64,000 nt of DNA from Streptomyces gilvus (GCF_022513565.1 NZ_JAKWBE010000004.1:186001-250000), one strand, 5' to 3'. Positions 47,112 through 56,549 are shown, numbered from the stretch's first letter. Notes: a model not told the origin generated them from the letters alone. Program-made: numbers and translations.

Positions 47112-47609
47112 ATGTCGTTCCTCCGCCGCCGCAACGCCACCCCCGCCGGCCCCGACTTCGACGTCCTGGCCATGGACCCGGGCGACTGGCCCGGCAACCT
47201 CGGCGCCGGTCTGCTGCCCGCCCCCGACGGCACCTGCCAGGGCGTCTTCCTGCGCTACGACCTCTTCGGCGGCCGCGGCCCCGCGATGATCATCGGCAAC
47301 CTCCCCGAGGGCTCCCCGGCCCGCGAGGTCGGCGAGGGCGAGATCCCCTTCGAGGTGGCCCAGCTGCTGCTCGCGCTGGAGAACGAGGAGGAGGTCACCG
47401 TCGTCGGCGTCGAGGACATGCCCGTCATGCAGGGCGACAACCTCCTGATCGTGCGCCGCCTCAAGTTGTCGGAGAGCCGGATCTCCTGCGTCCAGTTCGA
47501 CCGCAGTGACAATGTCCTGGTGACCATCGCCGCCTGGGACCGCCCCATCACCGACGACCTGTACGCCCTGCTGAAGCCGCTCCCGGCGGAGCTTTTCCAG
47601 CAGGGCTGA
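47112..47609 (+). CDS. Conserved hypothetical cytosolic protein
   Basis: 165 residues, ATG 47112, with no signal peptide or helices. Mixed alpha/beta with a central acidic helix (EVAQLLLALENEEEVTVVGV) and a C-terminal VLVTIAAWDRPITDDLYALL. I do not recognise a domain. It ends 10 bp from the convergent amidase gene. Confidence 0.7.
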   Translation: MSFLRRRNATPAGPDFDVLAMDPGDWPGNLGAGLLPAPDGTCQGVFLRYDLFGGRGPAMIIGNLPEGSPAREVGEGEIPFEVAQLLLALENEEEVTVVGVEDMPVMQGDNLLIVRRLKLSESRISCVQFDRSDNVLVTIAAWDRPITDDLYALLKPLPAELFQQG

Positions 47610-47619
47610 CGCGGCTCGC

Positions 47620-49596
47620 CTACATGCCGGCGGGCAGCAGCCGCACGTCCGCCGCCCGTACGAACTCCACCCGGTGGCCGTACTGGATCTCGTAGTACAG
47701 GTCCTTGCCCCGCACGACCCGGTGCGAGTCGGTGGTGAAGGTGACCGCGTAGTAGTACTCACCCGGCACCAGATCCCCGACCACGTACTTCTGCCCCTTC
47801 GGCAGGGTGTACGGCAGCGGGGACAGCGCCTGGACCGGCACTCCCGCCGGATACGCGGCGGCCTCCGGGTAGGCGCGTCCGTACACCGGGACGCTGTCCA
47901 GACCGGCCTTCGGTGTGACGACGAGACCCGATGCCGGCACCGCCGTCGGGTGCTTCTCCGGGTTCTTGAACCAGGCCTTCTGCCCCAGGTACCAGATCGC
48001 CGTCCAGTCCTCGTAGTGCCCGGCGACCGCGTACTGCTGGCCGGTGGAGACCCGCGAGCCCACGTCGTTGACGTCGATCGTGGAGTCGGCGCCCTTGTGC
48101 AGCCCGACGTCCTTGATCAGGGCGGAGTTCTCGTCGTGGTCGGAGTAGAGCCGCACCTCACTGGAACCGTGCGCCGCGCACGGCCGGCCCGGGGTGACAC
48201 AGCCGGTGTACGCCGGCCGGTTGGTGGCGTAGTCGGGCAGGATCGTCACCAGCGCGCCGTTCTTGCCCGCGGTCCGCTTGAAGGGGTGGCCCAGCAGTTC
48301 GAAGTAGTGCCGCCAGTCCCAGTAGGGGCCGGGGTCGGTGTGCATGCCGGGGATGGTCGAGGTCGTCGGGCCGGGCACGTTCTCGTGGCCGAGGATGTGC
48401 TGCCGGTCCAGCGGGATGCGGTACTTCGCGGCCAGATAGCGCACCAGACGGGCCGAGGAGCGGTACATCGCCTCCGTGTACCAGGCGTCCGGCGCGGCCA
48501 GGAAGCCCTCGTGCTCGATGCCGATCGACTTGGCGTTGATGTACCAGTTGCCCGCGTGCCAGGCCACGTCCTTGGCCTTCACATGCTGGGCGATCAGCCC
48601 GTCGGTGGAGCGGATGGTGTAGTTCCACGACACATAGGTGGGGTCCTGGACCAGGTTCAGCACACCGTCCCAGGTGCCCTCGGTGTCATGGACGACGATG
48701 TACTTGATGCTCTGCGAGGCCGGGCGGTCGCCCAGGTCGTGGTTGCCGTAGTCGTTGTCGCCGAACTGCTGGTAGGGCGCCGGGATCCACTCGCAGGACA
48801 CCGACTTGGGGCACTCGGTGCTGTCGTCGGACAGCGCGCGCAGGCCCGTCTTCCCGAGCTGCGCGGTGTCCGGGGCGAGGCCGGGCTCGGCGGCCAGGGC
48901 GACCCGCTGACCGGCGTCCGTGGCGCGCTCCTCGCCGGTGCGGAGCACGTCGAAGACATCGTTGGCGTAGGCGGCCGCGGTCGCGGTGTCGTCCGCGCCG
49001 GAGAAGCGGGCGACCGCCGCGTACCAGTCCGCCGGGTCGCTGCTCAGCGGCTCGCCGAGGTCTTTCTGGGCCGCGGCGAGGAGTGCGGCACCGCCGGCGA
49101 CGTTGGACGCCTCGTCGGTACGCAGCCGCTCGGCCGGGATGCCGGTCAGCGCGGCCGCCTTCGGCAGCGTCTCGAGGCGTGCGGGGAGCCGGGACCCGGC
49201 CGGGACGCTGGCTCTGGGGTGCAGGGCGGGGCGGGCGCCGTCGCCGCGGGCGTCCTCCGTGCCCTCGCTGTGGTGCGAGGTGGCGGTGAGCGCGGTGCGC
49301 GCGTCGGTGAGGTGCATCGGGCCGTAGCCGCCGCTCACGCTCGGCGCGCCGTCGTGCCCGTCCCAGCGGGACTGGAGGTAGGAGACGCCGAGCAGCACGC
49401 TCGGCGGGACGTGGTATTCGGCGGCCGCGGCGGCGAACGCCCGCTGCAGTGATCCCGCGGACGACGCGGGGGCGCCGGCGGCCGGGGCCGCGCCGAGCAG
49501 CGGCAGCAGCAGGGCCGCCGAGCCGAGGGCGCCCGCGGCCGCGCGGGCGCGTCTGTGGCCGGGGGTGGACACGGGGTCGGTGACGGATCCTCTCAA
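47620..49596 (-). CDS. Secreted N-acetylmuramoyl-L-alanine amidase (Amidase_2)
   Basis: 658 residues from TTG 49596, chosen because AGGAGG lies 5 bases upstream; an ATG 36 bases earlier lacks a site. Signal peptide with Arg pair and AAAGALGSAALLLPLLGAAP. Residues 50-105 look like a lysozyme/SLT helical module (VPPSVLLGVSYLQSRWDGHD) with Gln where the catalytic Glu is expected. The amidase domain (about 280-430) has zinc-ligand His in KYIVVHDTEGTWDGVLNL and TIPGMHTDPGPYWDW, and Glu in SIGIEHEGF. The C-terminal 200 residues are SH3-like beta-rich, probably wall binding. Cleaves the lactyl-peptide bond in peptidoglycan. Confidence 0.9.
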   Translation of the reverse strand: MRGSVTDPVSTPGHRRARAAAGALGSAALLLPLLGAAPAAGAPASSAGSLQRAFAAAAAEYHVPPSVLLGVSYLQSRWDGHDGAPSVSGGYGPMHLTDARTALTATSHHSEGTEDARGDGARPALHPRASVPAGSRLPARLETLPKAAALTGIPAERLRTDEASNVAGGAALLAAAQKDLGEPLSSDPADWYAAVARFSGADDTATAAAYANDVFDVLRTGEERATDAGQRVALAAEPGLAPDTAQLGKTGLRALSDDSTECPKSVSCEWIPAPYQQFGDNDYGNHDLGDRPASQSIKYIVVHDTEGTWDGVLNLVQDPTYVSWNYTIRSTDGLIAQHVKAKDVAWHAGNWYINAKSIGIEHEGFLAAPDAWYTEAMYRSSARLVRYLAAKYRIPLDRQHILGHENVPGPTTSTIPGMHTDPGPYWDWRHYFELLGHPFKRTAGKNGALVTILPDYATNRPAYTGCVTPGRPCAAHGSSEVRLYSDHDENSALIKDVGLHKGADSTIDVNDVGSRVSTGQQYAVAGHYEDWTAIWYLGQKAWFKNPEKHPTAVPASGLVVTPKAGLDSVPVYGRAYPEAAAYPAGVPVQALSPLPYTLPKGQKYVVGDLVPGEYYYAVTFTTDSHRVVRGKDLYYEIQYGHRVEFVRAADVRLLPAGM

Positions 49597-49816
49597 CGCA
49601 GCCTCCTGGGACGGACGAGCGTGACGGGGCATTCAGGGCCGAGCGGTGGGTCAGTGGTACTCGCCGGCCGACGATCCGTCAATCATGCCCAGAGGAGGGA
49701 GATTTCCCATGTCAACACGAGGGTGGCGGAGTTTCGCGGGGGCGGTGTGCGGGCCTGCGGGGCGTCAGTGGCCCACACCAATGGCCGTGTCCGCACCGGC
49801 CCCGGACATACGAAGA

Positions 49817-49848
49817 TCCGCGGTGCGCCGTCGGTGGCGCACCGCGGA
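49817..49848 (-). terminator. 13-bp perfect stem-loop after the phosphotransferase gene
   Basis: TCCGCGGTGCGCC (49817-49829) pairs perfectly with GGCGCACCGCGGA (49836-49848) around a 6-base loop, 12 bases beyond the stop of the minus-strand gene that ends at 49861. The remainder of the gap to the amidase start shows nothing else. Confidence 0.75.
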
Positions 49849-49860
49849 CCGCCGTCCCCG

Positions 49861-51003
49861 TCAGCGAGTGCCGACCGCCGCGCGCACGGCCTTGCGGGCC
49901 AGCTGGCAGTCGTCGTGCAGCCGCCGCAGCAGCAGCCGTTGCTCCTCGCCGGACGGCGCAGCACCCGGGTGGGCCACTCCCGGTGCCGCCGGGGTCGCGT
50001 CGTGCATCGAACGCTGCACGGCCGTCTCGTAGGTACGGATCTCACGCGTCAGGACGAGCATCAGGTTCACCAGGAACGCGTCCCGCGAGGCGGGACCCGC
50101 CGACTGGGCGATCTGGCTGATCTGACGGCGTGCCACCGGCGCGTCCCCGAGGACCGACCACAGCGTCGCCAGGTCGTAGCCCGGCAGATACCAGCCGGCG
50201 TGCTCCCAGTCCACCAGCACCGGACCGGCCGGGGACAGCAGGATGTTCGACAGGAGTGCGTCGCCGTGGCAGAACTGGCCCATGCCCTGCCGGCCCGCGG
50301 TGGCCGCGATGCCGTGCAGCAGTTTCTGCAGATCGCCCATGTCCCGGTCGGTGAGCAGCCCCAGCTCGTGATACCGGGAGATACGGGCCGCGTAGTCGAG
50401 CGGGGCGTCGAAGGTGCCCGCCGGCGGCCGCCAGGAGTTGAGCCGGCAGATCGCGCCGAGGGCCGCCCTGATGTCCGCCCGGGGCGGGGCCTCGGCCGGG
50501 TGCCGCTGCAGCGCCGCCACCCGTCCCGGCATCCGCTCGATGACCAGGGTGCAGTTGTCCGGGTCCGCCGCGATCAGTCTCGGCACCCGCACCGGCGGGC
50601 GCTGCCGGACGAACGAGCGGTAGGCCGCTATCTCGTGCCGGATCCGCTCGGACCACGCGGGAGAGTGATCGAGTAAACACTTGGCGACGGCCGTGCTGCG
50701 CCCGGTCGTGCCGACCAGGAGCACGGACCGCCCGCTGCGGCGCAACACCTGCACCGGAGCGAACTCCGGGCAGATGCGGTGCACCGACGCGATCGCCGTA
50801 CGCAGCTGGGCGCCCTGGGGGCCGGACAAGTCGAGTCTCCCGCTGAGCGGTTGGGTGCCGAGCCCCGCCGGACGCCGTGGCCGACCCGCACCGAGCACGG
50901 GGGCCGCCTGCCGGGCGGCGGGGTCGAGGTAGGGGCCGCTGCCCGCCGGGCGGGGGTACAGCGACCGGGGCGGGGCGGACACGGAGGACGATGCTGCGTA
51001 CAT
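49861..51003 (-). CDS. Aminoglycoside phosphotransferase-fold kinase
   Basis: 380 residues, ATG 51003. A disordered Pro/Arg-rich N-terminus of about 60 residues precedes the kinase lobe ([20 protein letters not shown] with the ATP-binding Lys). The catalytic Brenner loop is [17 protein letters not shown], with HGD...N, and the metal Asp is in [23 protein letters not shown]/choline-kinase-type phosphorylation of a small molecule is likely; there is nothing specific to antibiotic resistance in the sequence or neighbours. Confidence 0.85.
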   Translation of the reverse strand: MYAASSSVSAPPRSLYPRPAGSGPYLDPAARQAAPVLGAGRPRRPAGLGTQPLSGRLDLSGPQGAQLRTAIASVHRICPEFAPVQVLRRSGRSVLLVGTTGRSTAVAKCLLDHSPAWSERIRHEIAAYRSFVRQRPPVRVPRLIAADPDNCTLVIERMPGRVAALQRHPAEAPPRADIRAALGAICRLNSWRPPAGTFDAPLDYAARISRYHELGLLTDRDMGDLQKLLHGIAATAGRQGMGQFCHGDALLSNILLSPAGPVLVDWEHAGWYLPGYDLATLWSVLGDAPVARRQISQIAQSAGPASRDAFLVNLMLVLTREIRTYETAVQRSMHDATPAAPGVAHPGAAPSGEEQRLLLRRLHDDCQLARKAVRAAVGTR

Positions 51004-51170
51004 GGGCGAAACAGATCCCTTCGTGTGCCTGCTGTTGCCTGTCTGCTCACGCGCGCCGCCCGGCCCGGCCGCCCGGACGCATCCTGGGGAATGCGGCCGT
51101 TCTCGCGAAAAGGCAACCGGGTCGGGGTGGCGCGTTCCTACCTGACACCCGTCGCCCCGTGGCACACCAT

Positions 51171-51200
51171 CTGGCGAACCCTGGCGAACCCTGGCGAATA
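51171..51200. repeat. Three 10-bp tandem repeats upstream of the NsdA-like gene
   Basis: CTGGCGAACC, CTGGCGAACC and CTGGCGAATA at 51171, 51181 and 51191. The 10-bp period keeps each copy on the same face of the helix, and the array ends 60 bp before the GTG start: a plausible regulator-binding array. Confidence 0.6.
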
Positions 51201-51259
51201 GTCGCCCGGCAACTCTCCCCGGGCTACTGTCAACTCAGCCGAGAACCTGGGGGCTTGAC

Positions 51260-52750
51260 GTGAGCGGACAACCCAACACCCGCCTTGCGGACCTGTTCGG
51301 CCTGGCCGGCTGGTCCAAGGGTGAACTCGCGAGGCTGGTCAACCGGCAGGCGGCGGCCATGGGCCACCCCCAGCTGTCGACCGACACCTCCCGGGTGCGG
51401 CGTTGGATCGACATGGGGGAGATCCCCCGCGATCCGGTGCCGCGGGTGCTGGCGGCTCTGTTCACCGAGCGTCTCGGCCGTGTCGTGACCATCGAGGACC
51501 TCGGTCTGGTCCGGCACGGGCGTACGGGGAAACGGCAGGACGACGGGAGTGTGGAGCATCCCGACGGTGTGCCGTGGGCGCCCGAGCGGACAGCGGCGGT
51601 CCTCACCGAATTCACGGGAATGGACCTCATGCTCAACCGACGCGGCTTGGTGGGTGCGGGTGTCGCGCTCACCGCGGGATCCGCACTCAGCAGCGCCATG
51701 CACGACTGGCTGCACACCGACCCGGCCCTCAAGGCCGACGCCCCCCAGTTCGACGACCCCCTGCACGCCGACCCCGCTGGGTTCGACCGCTACGAGGCCG
51801 CCCCCATCGGGTCGCAGGAGATCGAGGAACTGGAGCGCTCGGTCGAGGTGTTCCGGGCCTGGGACGCCGCCCGCGGCGGCGGGCTGCAGCGCAAGGCAGT
51901 CGTGGGCCAGCTCAACGAGGTGGGCGGCATGCTCGCCTACCGTCACCCCGACCATCTCCAGCGGCGCCTGTGGGGCGTCGCCGCCAACCTCGCCGTCCTC
52001 GCGGGCTGGATGTCGCACGACGTCGGCCTGGAGCCCACGGCCCAGAAGTACTTCGTCATCGCCGCCCACGCGGCCCGGGAGGGCGGTGACCGGCCCCGCG
52101 CCGGGGAGGCGCTCTCGCGAGCGGCTCGCCAGATGGTGCACCTGGGCCGGCCCGACGACGCACTGGACCTGATGAAACTCGCCCGGTCCGGCTCCGGCGA
52201 GGAGGTGCTGCCGCGCACCCGCGCCATGCTCTACACCATCGAGGCCTGGGCACAGGCCTCCATGGGCAAGGGCCAGGCGATGCGCCGCACCCTCGGGCAG
52301 GCGGAGGACCTCTTCGTCTCGGACAAGGGGGACGTGCCGCCGCCGAGCTGGATGCAGATGTTCAAGGAGGAGGACCTGTACGGCATGCAGGCCCTGGCCT
52401 ACCGTACGCTGGCCGAGCACGAGCCGGGCGCCGCCGTGCACGCCCAGCACTACGCGGAGAAGGCCCTGACGCTCAGGGTCGACGGCCGTCAGCGGTCGAA
52501 GATCTTCGATTTCCTGTCCATGGCGTCGGCCTGCTTCATCGCCGACGACCCCGAGCAGGCCGACCGGTACGCACGACTGGCCCTGATGTCGATGGGATCC
52601 AACTCCTCCCATCGCACCTGGGACCGGCTGCGCCAGATGTACCGGCTGACCGCCGAGTACGCCAGCTACCCGAAGATCCACGAGCTGCGTGAGGAGATCA
52701 AACTTGCCCTGCCGAAGCCGGCGAAGGGCGACGGCAGCGCACGGGTGTAG
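51260..52750 (+). CDS. NsdA-like TPR regulatory protein
   Basis: 496 residues from GTG 51260. The N-terminus (LFGLAGWSKGELARLVNRQA, then STDTSRVRRWIDMGEIPRDP) is the divergent HTH-like segment found in Streptomyces NsdA, a negative regulator of sporulation and antibiotic production. The rest is TPR-like helical (LQRRLWGVAANLAVLAGWMS, MKLARSGSGEEVLPRTRAML and others). Length fits NsdA (about 500). As streptomycetes usually have several relatives, this could be a paralogue. It is convergent with the SpoIIE-type phosphatase. Confidence 0.82.
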   Translation: MSGQPNTRLADLFGLAGWSKGELARLVNRQAAAMGHPQLSTDTSRVRRWIDMGEIPRDPVPRVLAALFTERLGRVVTIEDLGLVRHGRTGKRQDDGSVEHPDGVPWAPERTAAVLTEFTGMDLMLNRRGLVGAGVALTAGSALSSAMHDWLHTDPALKADAPQFDDPLHADPAGFDRYEAAPIGSQEIEELERSVEVFRAWDAARGGGLQRKAVVGQLNEVGGMLAYRHPDHLQRRLWGVAANLAVLAGWMSHDVGLEPTAQKYFVIAAHAAREGGDRPRAGEALSRAARQMVHLGRPDDALDLMKLARSGSGEEVLPRTRAMLYTIEAWAQASMGKGQAMRRTLGQAEDLFVSDKGDVPPPSWMQMFKEEDLYGMQALAYRTLAEHEPGAAVHAQHYAEKALTLRVDGRQRSKIFDFLSMASACFIADDPEQADRYARLALMSMGSNSSHRTWDRLRQMYRLTAEYASYPKIHELREEIKLALPKPAKGDGSARV

Positions 52751-52770
52751 CGGGACGATCGCTTCGTACC

Positions 52771-52830
52771 GGATCACCCGGGCCTGGATCACCCGGGCCT
52801 AGACCACCCGGGCCTCGATCACTCGGGCGA
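52771..52830. repeat. Four 15-bp tandem repeats across the stop of the phosphatase gene
   Basis: GGATCACCCGGGCCT (twice), AGACCACCCGGGCCT and CGATCACTCGGGCGA, beginning at 52771, 52786, 52801 and 52816. On the minus strand units 4 and 3 encode the C-terminal residues ARVIE and ARVV, and the TAG stop lies at the boundary of units 3 and 2; units 2 and 1 would otherwise encode ARVIQ and ARVI. Confidence 0.85.
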
Positions 52831-54244
52831 CGAGCACGCACGCGTCGTCCTCGCGCTCGGCTTCACCACCGAACTCCTCCACGACCGTCCGCACGCAGTC
52901 CTGTGCGGTGCGCGCCTCGCCGAAGCGCGGGGCCAGGTCGAGGAGGCGGCCCACGGCCTCGTCACGGCTGTCCGCGGGCACCAGCCCGTCGGTGGGCAGC
53001 AGTAACAGGTCGCCTGGTTCGAGGGTCTGTTCGGTCTGCTCGTAGGAGGCACCGGCGGTCGCGCCGAGCAGGACACCGTCCGGTGCCCGCAGCCTGCGCC
53101 CCGTCCCGTCGCGGAACAGCAGCGGGGCGGGGTGTCCGGCCTGCGCCCAGGTCAGGGTGCGGGTCTCGGGCCGGTAGCGGCAGCAGACGGCGCTGCCGAG
53201 GGCGGGTTGCACGGTGGCGTCGAGTAACTGGTTGAGCAGGGACAGCAGGTGGCCCGGCTCGGTGCCGGCCATCGCCATGCCGCGCAGGGCGCCGAGCAGC
53301 ATCGCCATCCCGGAGGTGACGGTGACGCCGTGGCCGGTGAGGTCGCCGACGCTCAACAGGGTCTGTCCGTCGGGCAGTTCGAGGGCGTCGTACCAGTCGC
53401 CGCCGATACGGGCGCTGCGGGACGCCGGCAGGTAGTGGGCCGCCAGGTCCAGGGTCTCGGGGCCCTGGTGCGGGAGCCGCAGGGAGCCACGCCACGGCGG
53501 CAGCACGGCCTCCTGCAGCTCCACCGCGAGCCGGCGCTCGGTCTGTGCGCGCTGCTGGTGGCGGTGGAGCGAGTCACGGGTCTCGCTCACCGCCCGCTGG
53601 CTGCGGCGCAGTTCGCTGACGTCCCGCAGCACGGCCCACATGGAGGCGGTGCTGCCGTCGGCGTCGAGCACGGGCTCGCCCATCATGTGCACGGTCCGTG
53701 CCTCGCCGTCCGGGCGCACGACGCGGAACTCCCCGTCGATGGGCTTGGCGTCCACGAGACAGTCGGTGACCATCGCCGTCAGCTTCGCGCGGTCCTCGTC
53801 CAGTACCAGGGACGGCAGTTCGTCGAGGGTGAGCGGAGGAACGGAGGGTTCGCGCCCCAGGATCTGGTACAGCTCTCCGGACCAACTGGCCTCGTCGGTC
53901 AGCAGATTCCATTCGGCACTGCCGACCCTGCTGAGCAGCGAGCCGCGCCGGGGAGCGGACGGCACGGCTGCGGCGGGGGAGGCCGTCTCCTGGGCGGGAC
54001 CGAGGGGGGCCGGGCCGTCCCGCAGTTGCGCCAAGTGGGCGCCCAGGTCCTCCAGTTGATGCAGCGCCAGATCACAGAGTGCGCGCTGCCACCGCTCCTC
54101 GGGGTCCGAACCGTCGCCGTGGGTGTCCCGCCGTACGGCGTCCACGTCGCCCCTCAGCCGTCGGGTCTGCGATATCAGCGCGTCGAGCGAGCCGCGCCCC
54201 GGCGGCTGGGCGGCTGGGTGATCCGCAGAGAGATGGGACGGCAT
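52799..54244 (-). CDS. PAS domain plus SpoIIE-type PP2C phosphatase
   Basis: 481 residues, ATG 54244 with GGAG 6 bases upstream. An N-terminal helical region (about 1-90), a PAS domain (about 105-215: SRVGSAEWNLLTDEASWSGE, FRVVRPDGEARTVHMMGEPV), a coiled-coil linker (SQRAVSETRDSLHRHQQRAQ) and a PPM/SpoIIE phosphatase domain (about 245-475) with metal-binding IGGDWYDALELPDG, SVGDLTGHG and REDDACVLVARV. Such proteins dephosphorylate anti-anti-sigma factors in stress or developmental switches. The C-terminal nine residues come from a 15-bp tandem repeat. Confidence 0.92.
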   Translation of the reverse strand: MPSHLSADHPAAQPPGRGSLDALISQTRRLRGDVDAVRRDTHGDGSDPEERWQRALCDLALHQLEDLGAHLAQLRDGPAPLGPAQETASPAAAVPSAPRRGSLLSRVGSAEWNLLTDEASWSGELYQILGREPSVPPLTLDELPSLVLDEDRAKLTAMVTDCLVDAKPIDGEFRVVRPDGEARTVHMMGEPVLDADGSTASMWAVLRDVSELRRSQRAVSETRDSLHRHQQRAQTERRLAVELQEAVLPPWRGSLRLPHQGPETLDLAAHYLPASRSARIGGDWYDALELPDGQTLLSVGDLTGHGVTVTSGMAMLLGALRGMAMAGTEPGHLLSLLNQLLDATVQPALGSAVCCRYRPETRTLTWAQAGHPAPLLFRDGTGRRLRAPDGVLLGATAGASYEQTEQTLEPGDLLLLPTDGLVPADSRDEAVGRLLDLAPRFGEARTAQDCVRTVVEEFGGEAEREDDACVLVARVIEARVV

Positions 54245-54359
54245 GACGCACTCCGATGCGGGGACGGTACGACCAAGGCGGACGGAGGGACCGTTACGAC
54301 TGTTGCACAGCCCGCGACGCGCTGTAAGGGATTTGGCAACACACGATACGGTGGTGCTT

Positions 54360-54373
54360 CTGGCATATGCCAG
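54360..54373. promoter_or_regulatory. 14-bp perfect palindrome CTGGCATATGCCAG
   Basis: Lies 116 bp before the phosphatase start, in the 415-bp region shared with the divergent SsgA-like gene. Perfectly self-complementary and AT-centred in a GC-rich setting: likely a dimeric regulator site. The rest of this intergenic region contains a second candidate operator at 54566-54580 and nothing else I can assign. Confidence 0.5.
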
Positions 54374-54565
54374 CGTCTCCACGAACCGGGCCGGCTGCGC
54401 GTACCGCCTACCGCGCCGGGCGGGTCAAGTCGTAGTCGATGTACGTGACTTGGGGCATCGTAGTCGAGTTCGAGCGGAGGCTCAGCCGCCTGTTCGACGG
54501 GTGCTTGTTCGAGCATGCCCGGCATACGGCCCCCGGCAGCCGGTAGTGACGCAGGTCACACAAAC

Positions 54566-54580
54566 TGGAAAGCGCTTCCG
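54566..54580. promoter_or_regulatory. LacI-type operator candidate upstream of the SsgA-like gene
   Basis: TGGAAAGCGCTTCCG, centred on AGCGCT with near-perfect GGAA(A)/TTCC arms, as in LacI-family operators of Streptomyces sugar regulators. 80 bp before the SsgA-like start. No LacI gene is nearby. Confidence 0.4.
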
Positions 54581-54659
54581 CGTAATGCGATCGGCACCTG
54601 CGGAGTCGTAACAACAGATCGGCACACCGGCCGACCTCCGACCGCAGGGGACACCGACC

Positions 54660-55073
54660 ATGGACATCACCCTCGAGCAGCCCGCCCGTGGCCGCCTGAT
54701 CACGTCCGACGAGCAGGAACTGCCCGTGCCGACGACCCTGCGGTACGTCTCCACGGACCCGCTGGCCGTGCACCTCGACTTCCCGCCGGAGGTCTCCCTC
54801 GACGGCACCGGCGTCACCTGGACCTTCGCCCGCGCCCTGCTGGAGGACGGACTGCGCGGCCCGGCCGGTGGCGGCGACGTGCACATCTGGCCGAGCGGCC
54901 GGGCCCGTACGGTCCTGGAGCTCCACTCGCCCCACGGCCTGGCCCTGCTGCAGTTCGACACCTCGGCCCTGCGCCGGTTCCTGTTGCGCACCTACGCCGT
55001 GGTCGGGGTCGGCGAGGAGGACCTCGGCGAAGTCGTCGACCGCGGCCTGAGCACCCTGTTCGGCAACGTCTGA
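54660..55073 (+). CDS. SsgA-family sporulation/cell-division regulator
   Basis: 137 residues, ATG 54660. Matches the SsgA-like (SALP) fold throughout: [79 protein letters not shown]. SALPs are found only in morphologically complex actinomycetes and steer septum placement and wall remodelling (SsgB with FtsZ, SsgA, SsgC-G). Which paralogue this is cannot be said. The adjacent divergent SpoIIE-type phosphatase and NsdA-like gene also concern differentiation. Confidence 0.92.
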   Translation: MDITLEQPARGRLITSDEQELPVPTTLRYVSTDPLAVHLDFPPEVSLDGTGVTWTFARALLEDGLRGPAGGGDVHIWPSGRARTVLELHSPHGLALLQFDTSALRRFLLRTYAVVGVGEEDLGEVVDRGLSTLFGNV

Positions 55074-55092
55074 GCCTGGTCGCTCCCGCGCC

Positions 55093-55381
55093 TCAGCGGC
55101 CGGGCCCGGGATACAACTCCGGGCGCGGGGCCAGGCCGACGGCCATGCGGGCACCGCTTGCCAGCGCCCTCACCCCGGCCTCGGTGACGACGGAGGCCGC
55201 GTAGCCGTCCCAGGCGCTCGGCCCGGTGACCCTGCCCTGCGCCTCCTCGGCCCGGCCGGTGTCGGGATCGGCGACCGCGACGACCCTGGCTGGCTCCGCT
55301 CACCACCCGGTCGAGGCGTCGTATGTGATCGGCACCCATGTGGCCCGCACCCAGAACGGCCGCTCCCAGCAGGTCGGACAC
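55093..55381 (-). pseudogene. Gfo/Idh/MocA (inositol-2-dehydrogenase-like) remnant, middle deleted
   Basis: GTG 55381 begins the Rossmann start [20 protein letters not shown], then [10 protein letters not shown]. After a one-base shift near 55285 the second strand follows as [15 protein letters not shown]. The sequence then jumps to [20 protein letters not shown] and ends at LYPGPGR-stop, which is the usual C-terminal helix and tail of these enzymes. About 240 central residues, including the catalytic EKP lysine, are absent. It is therefore a decayed gene with both ends still recognisable. Convergent with the SsgA-like gene, 19 bp between stops. Confidence 0.78.
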
Positions 55382-55451
55382 GATCGGTCGGCTCCCGTCC
55401 CTCGACGGCCAGGGTTTCATGGTCGTCAAGGGAGGCAGCCGGTACGGCCGT

Positions 55452-56549
55452 TCAGTACCGCAGCACGCCCGCGATCCCGTGCGCGTCGCCGAGCATGCCG
55501 TCCGGGACGAAACGGACCTCCGCGCCGGTCTCCAGGCACTGCTCGACGATCTCGTCCACGATGTCCTCACGGGCGTCGAGGTCACCGCTCGCGGCCGGGA
55601 CCAAGTGGTCGCCGAGGACGTCGCTCACCGTGACGCGGTAGTTCTCCTCGACGGCCAGCAGCCGCAGCCGCCCCTCGCGGGCGCTGTGCCAGACCTCGTC
55701 GACGCCGGCCGCGAACGCCTTGCGGCTGCGGGCCGACTCCAGCTCGCGGGCCACGGCGTCGGTGCCCTTGCGGGCCATCGCGGCGACCATCGGGCGTACC
55801 GCCTGCCACACCGCCTCGGGTGTGCCGTGCGCGAGGCCGCCGTGCGGGATGTGCACGGCCTCCTTGGTGACGCCGCCGACCTCGTCCAGCAGCGACAGAG
55901 CGGCCTGCTCGCCGGTGACGTACAGCGGACGGGGCTGTTCGCGCAGCACCATGCCCAGGGTCGCGTCGGCCTCCCGCAGGAAGTGCCGGGTGCCCTCGTC
56001 GCGGAAGGTGCTCGGCATGTCGCCGATGCGTTCCTGGCGCTCGGCGTCGAAGTTCTCGAGGCTTCTGGTCATCGGGAAGCCGCCGGAGTGGTCCTCCACG
56101 ACCCGGTCCGTGCCGCCGCTCCAGAGGGTGACCCGGTCGGCGGAGACCGACAGCACCCAGAACGGCCGCTCGGCGGCCTGCGCGGAGACCAGGTTGCGGG
56201 TCAGGAAGGTGTCGGAGAGCACCACGCGCTCCGGCACCGCACGGGCCAGCGACCACACCTGGTGCTCACCGGGAGCGGCGAAGATCACCAGACCGTCCTC
56301 GGCGTGCGCCAGGTCCACCTCGGCGAGGGCCTGGTCGAGCTGGTGGACGACGTCGGAGCGCCGCTCCCGGGTGATCGCGGGATCGGACTCCAGCTGCTTC
56401 TTGGCCTCGGCCACCACATTGCGCAGCCGGACCGGATCCTGGGCGTTGTCGGGCTCCCGACGATGGGTCGGCGTCAGCACGGACACGGCCGGATAGGGCC
56501 GCGGGCGCCGGAGCTCGGACAGGGTTGCGGGACTCAGGTCGTGCTCCAT
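55452..56549 (-). CDS. baeRF3-domain protein (release-factor-like fold)
   Basis: 365 residues from ATG 56549 (ATG 56561 adds four residues; neither has a strong site). The start [20 protein letters not shown] and the following [20 protein letters not shown] are characteristic of the bacterial archaeo-eukaryotic release-factor family 3. Middle [21 protein letters not shown]-terminal [20 protein letters not shown], equivalent to the eL30/aRF1 C-terminal segment. The family is proposed to act on stalled ribosomes or in stress, without direct proof. It neighbours the Gfo/Idh remnant. Confidence 0.82.
   Translation of the reverse strand: MEHDLSPATLSELRRPRPYPAVSVLTPTHRREPDNAQDPVRLRNVVAEAKKQLESDPAITRERRSDVVHQLDQALAEVDLAHAEDGLVIFAAPGEHQVWSLARAVPERVVLSDTFLTRNLVSAQAAERPFWVLSVSADRVTLWSGGTDRVVEDHSGGFPMTRSLENFDAERQERIGDMPSTFRDEGTRHFLREADATLGMVLREQPRPLYVTGEQAALSLLDEVGGVTKEAVHIPHGGLAHGTPEAVWQAVRPMVAAMARKGTDAVARELESARSRKAFAAGVDEVWHSAREGRLRLLAVEENYRVTVSDVLGDHLVPAASGDLDAREDIVDEIVEQCLETGAEVRFVPDGMLGDAHGIAGVLRY

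Noticed and set aside
54408..54458. Minus-strand 16-codon frame MPQVTYIDYDLTRPAR next to a TCGTAGTCGA direct repeat
   Set aside because: No ribosome-binding site and no recognised family; could be a real small peptide, but I cannot support it.
54175..54525. 116-codon minus-strand frame overlapping the start of the SpoIIE-type phosphatase
   Set aside because: Runs over the promoter and first codons of a well-supported gene; composition not gene-like.
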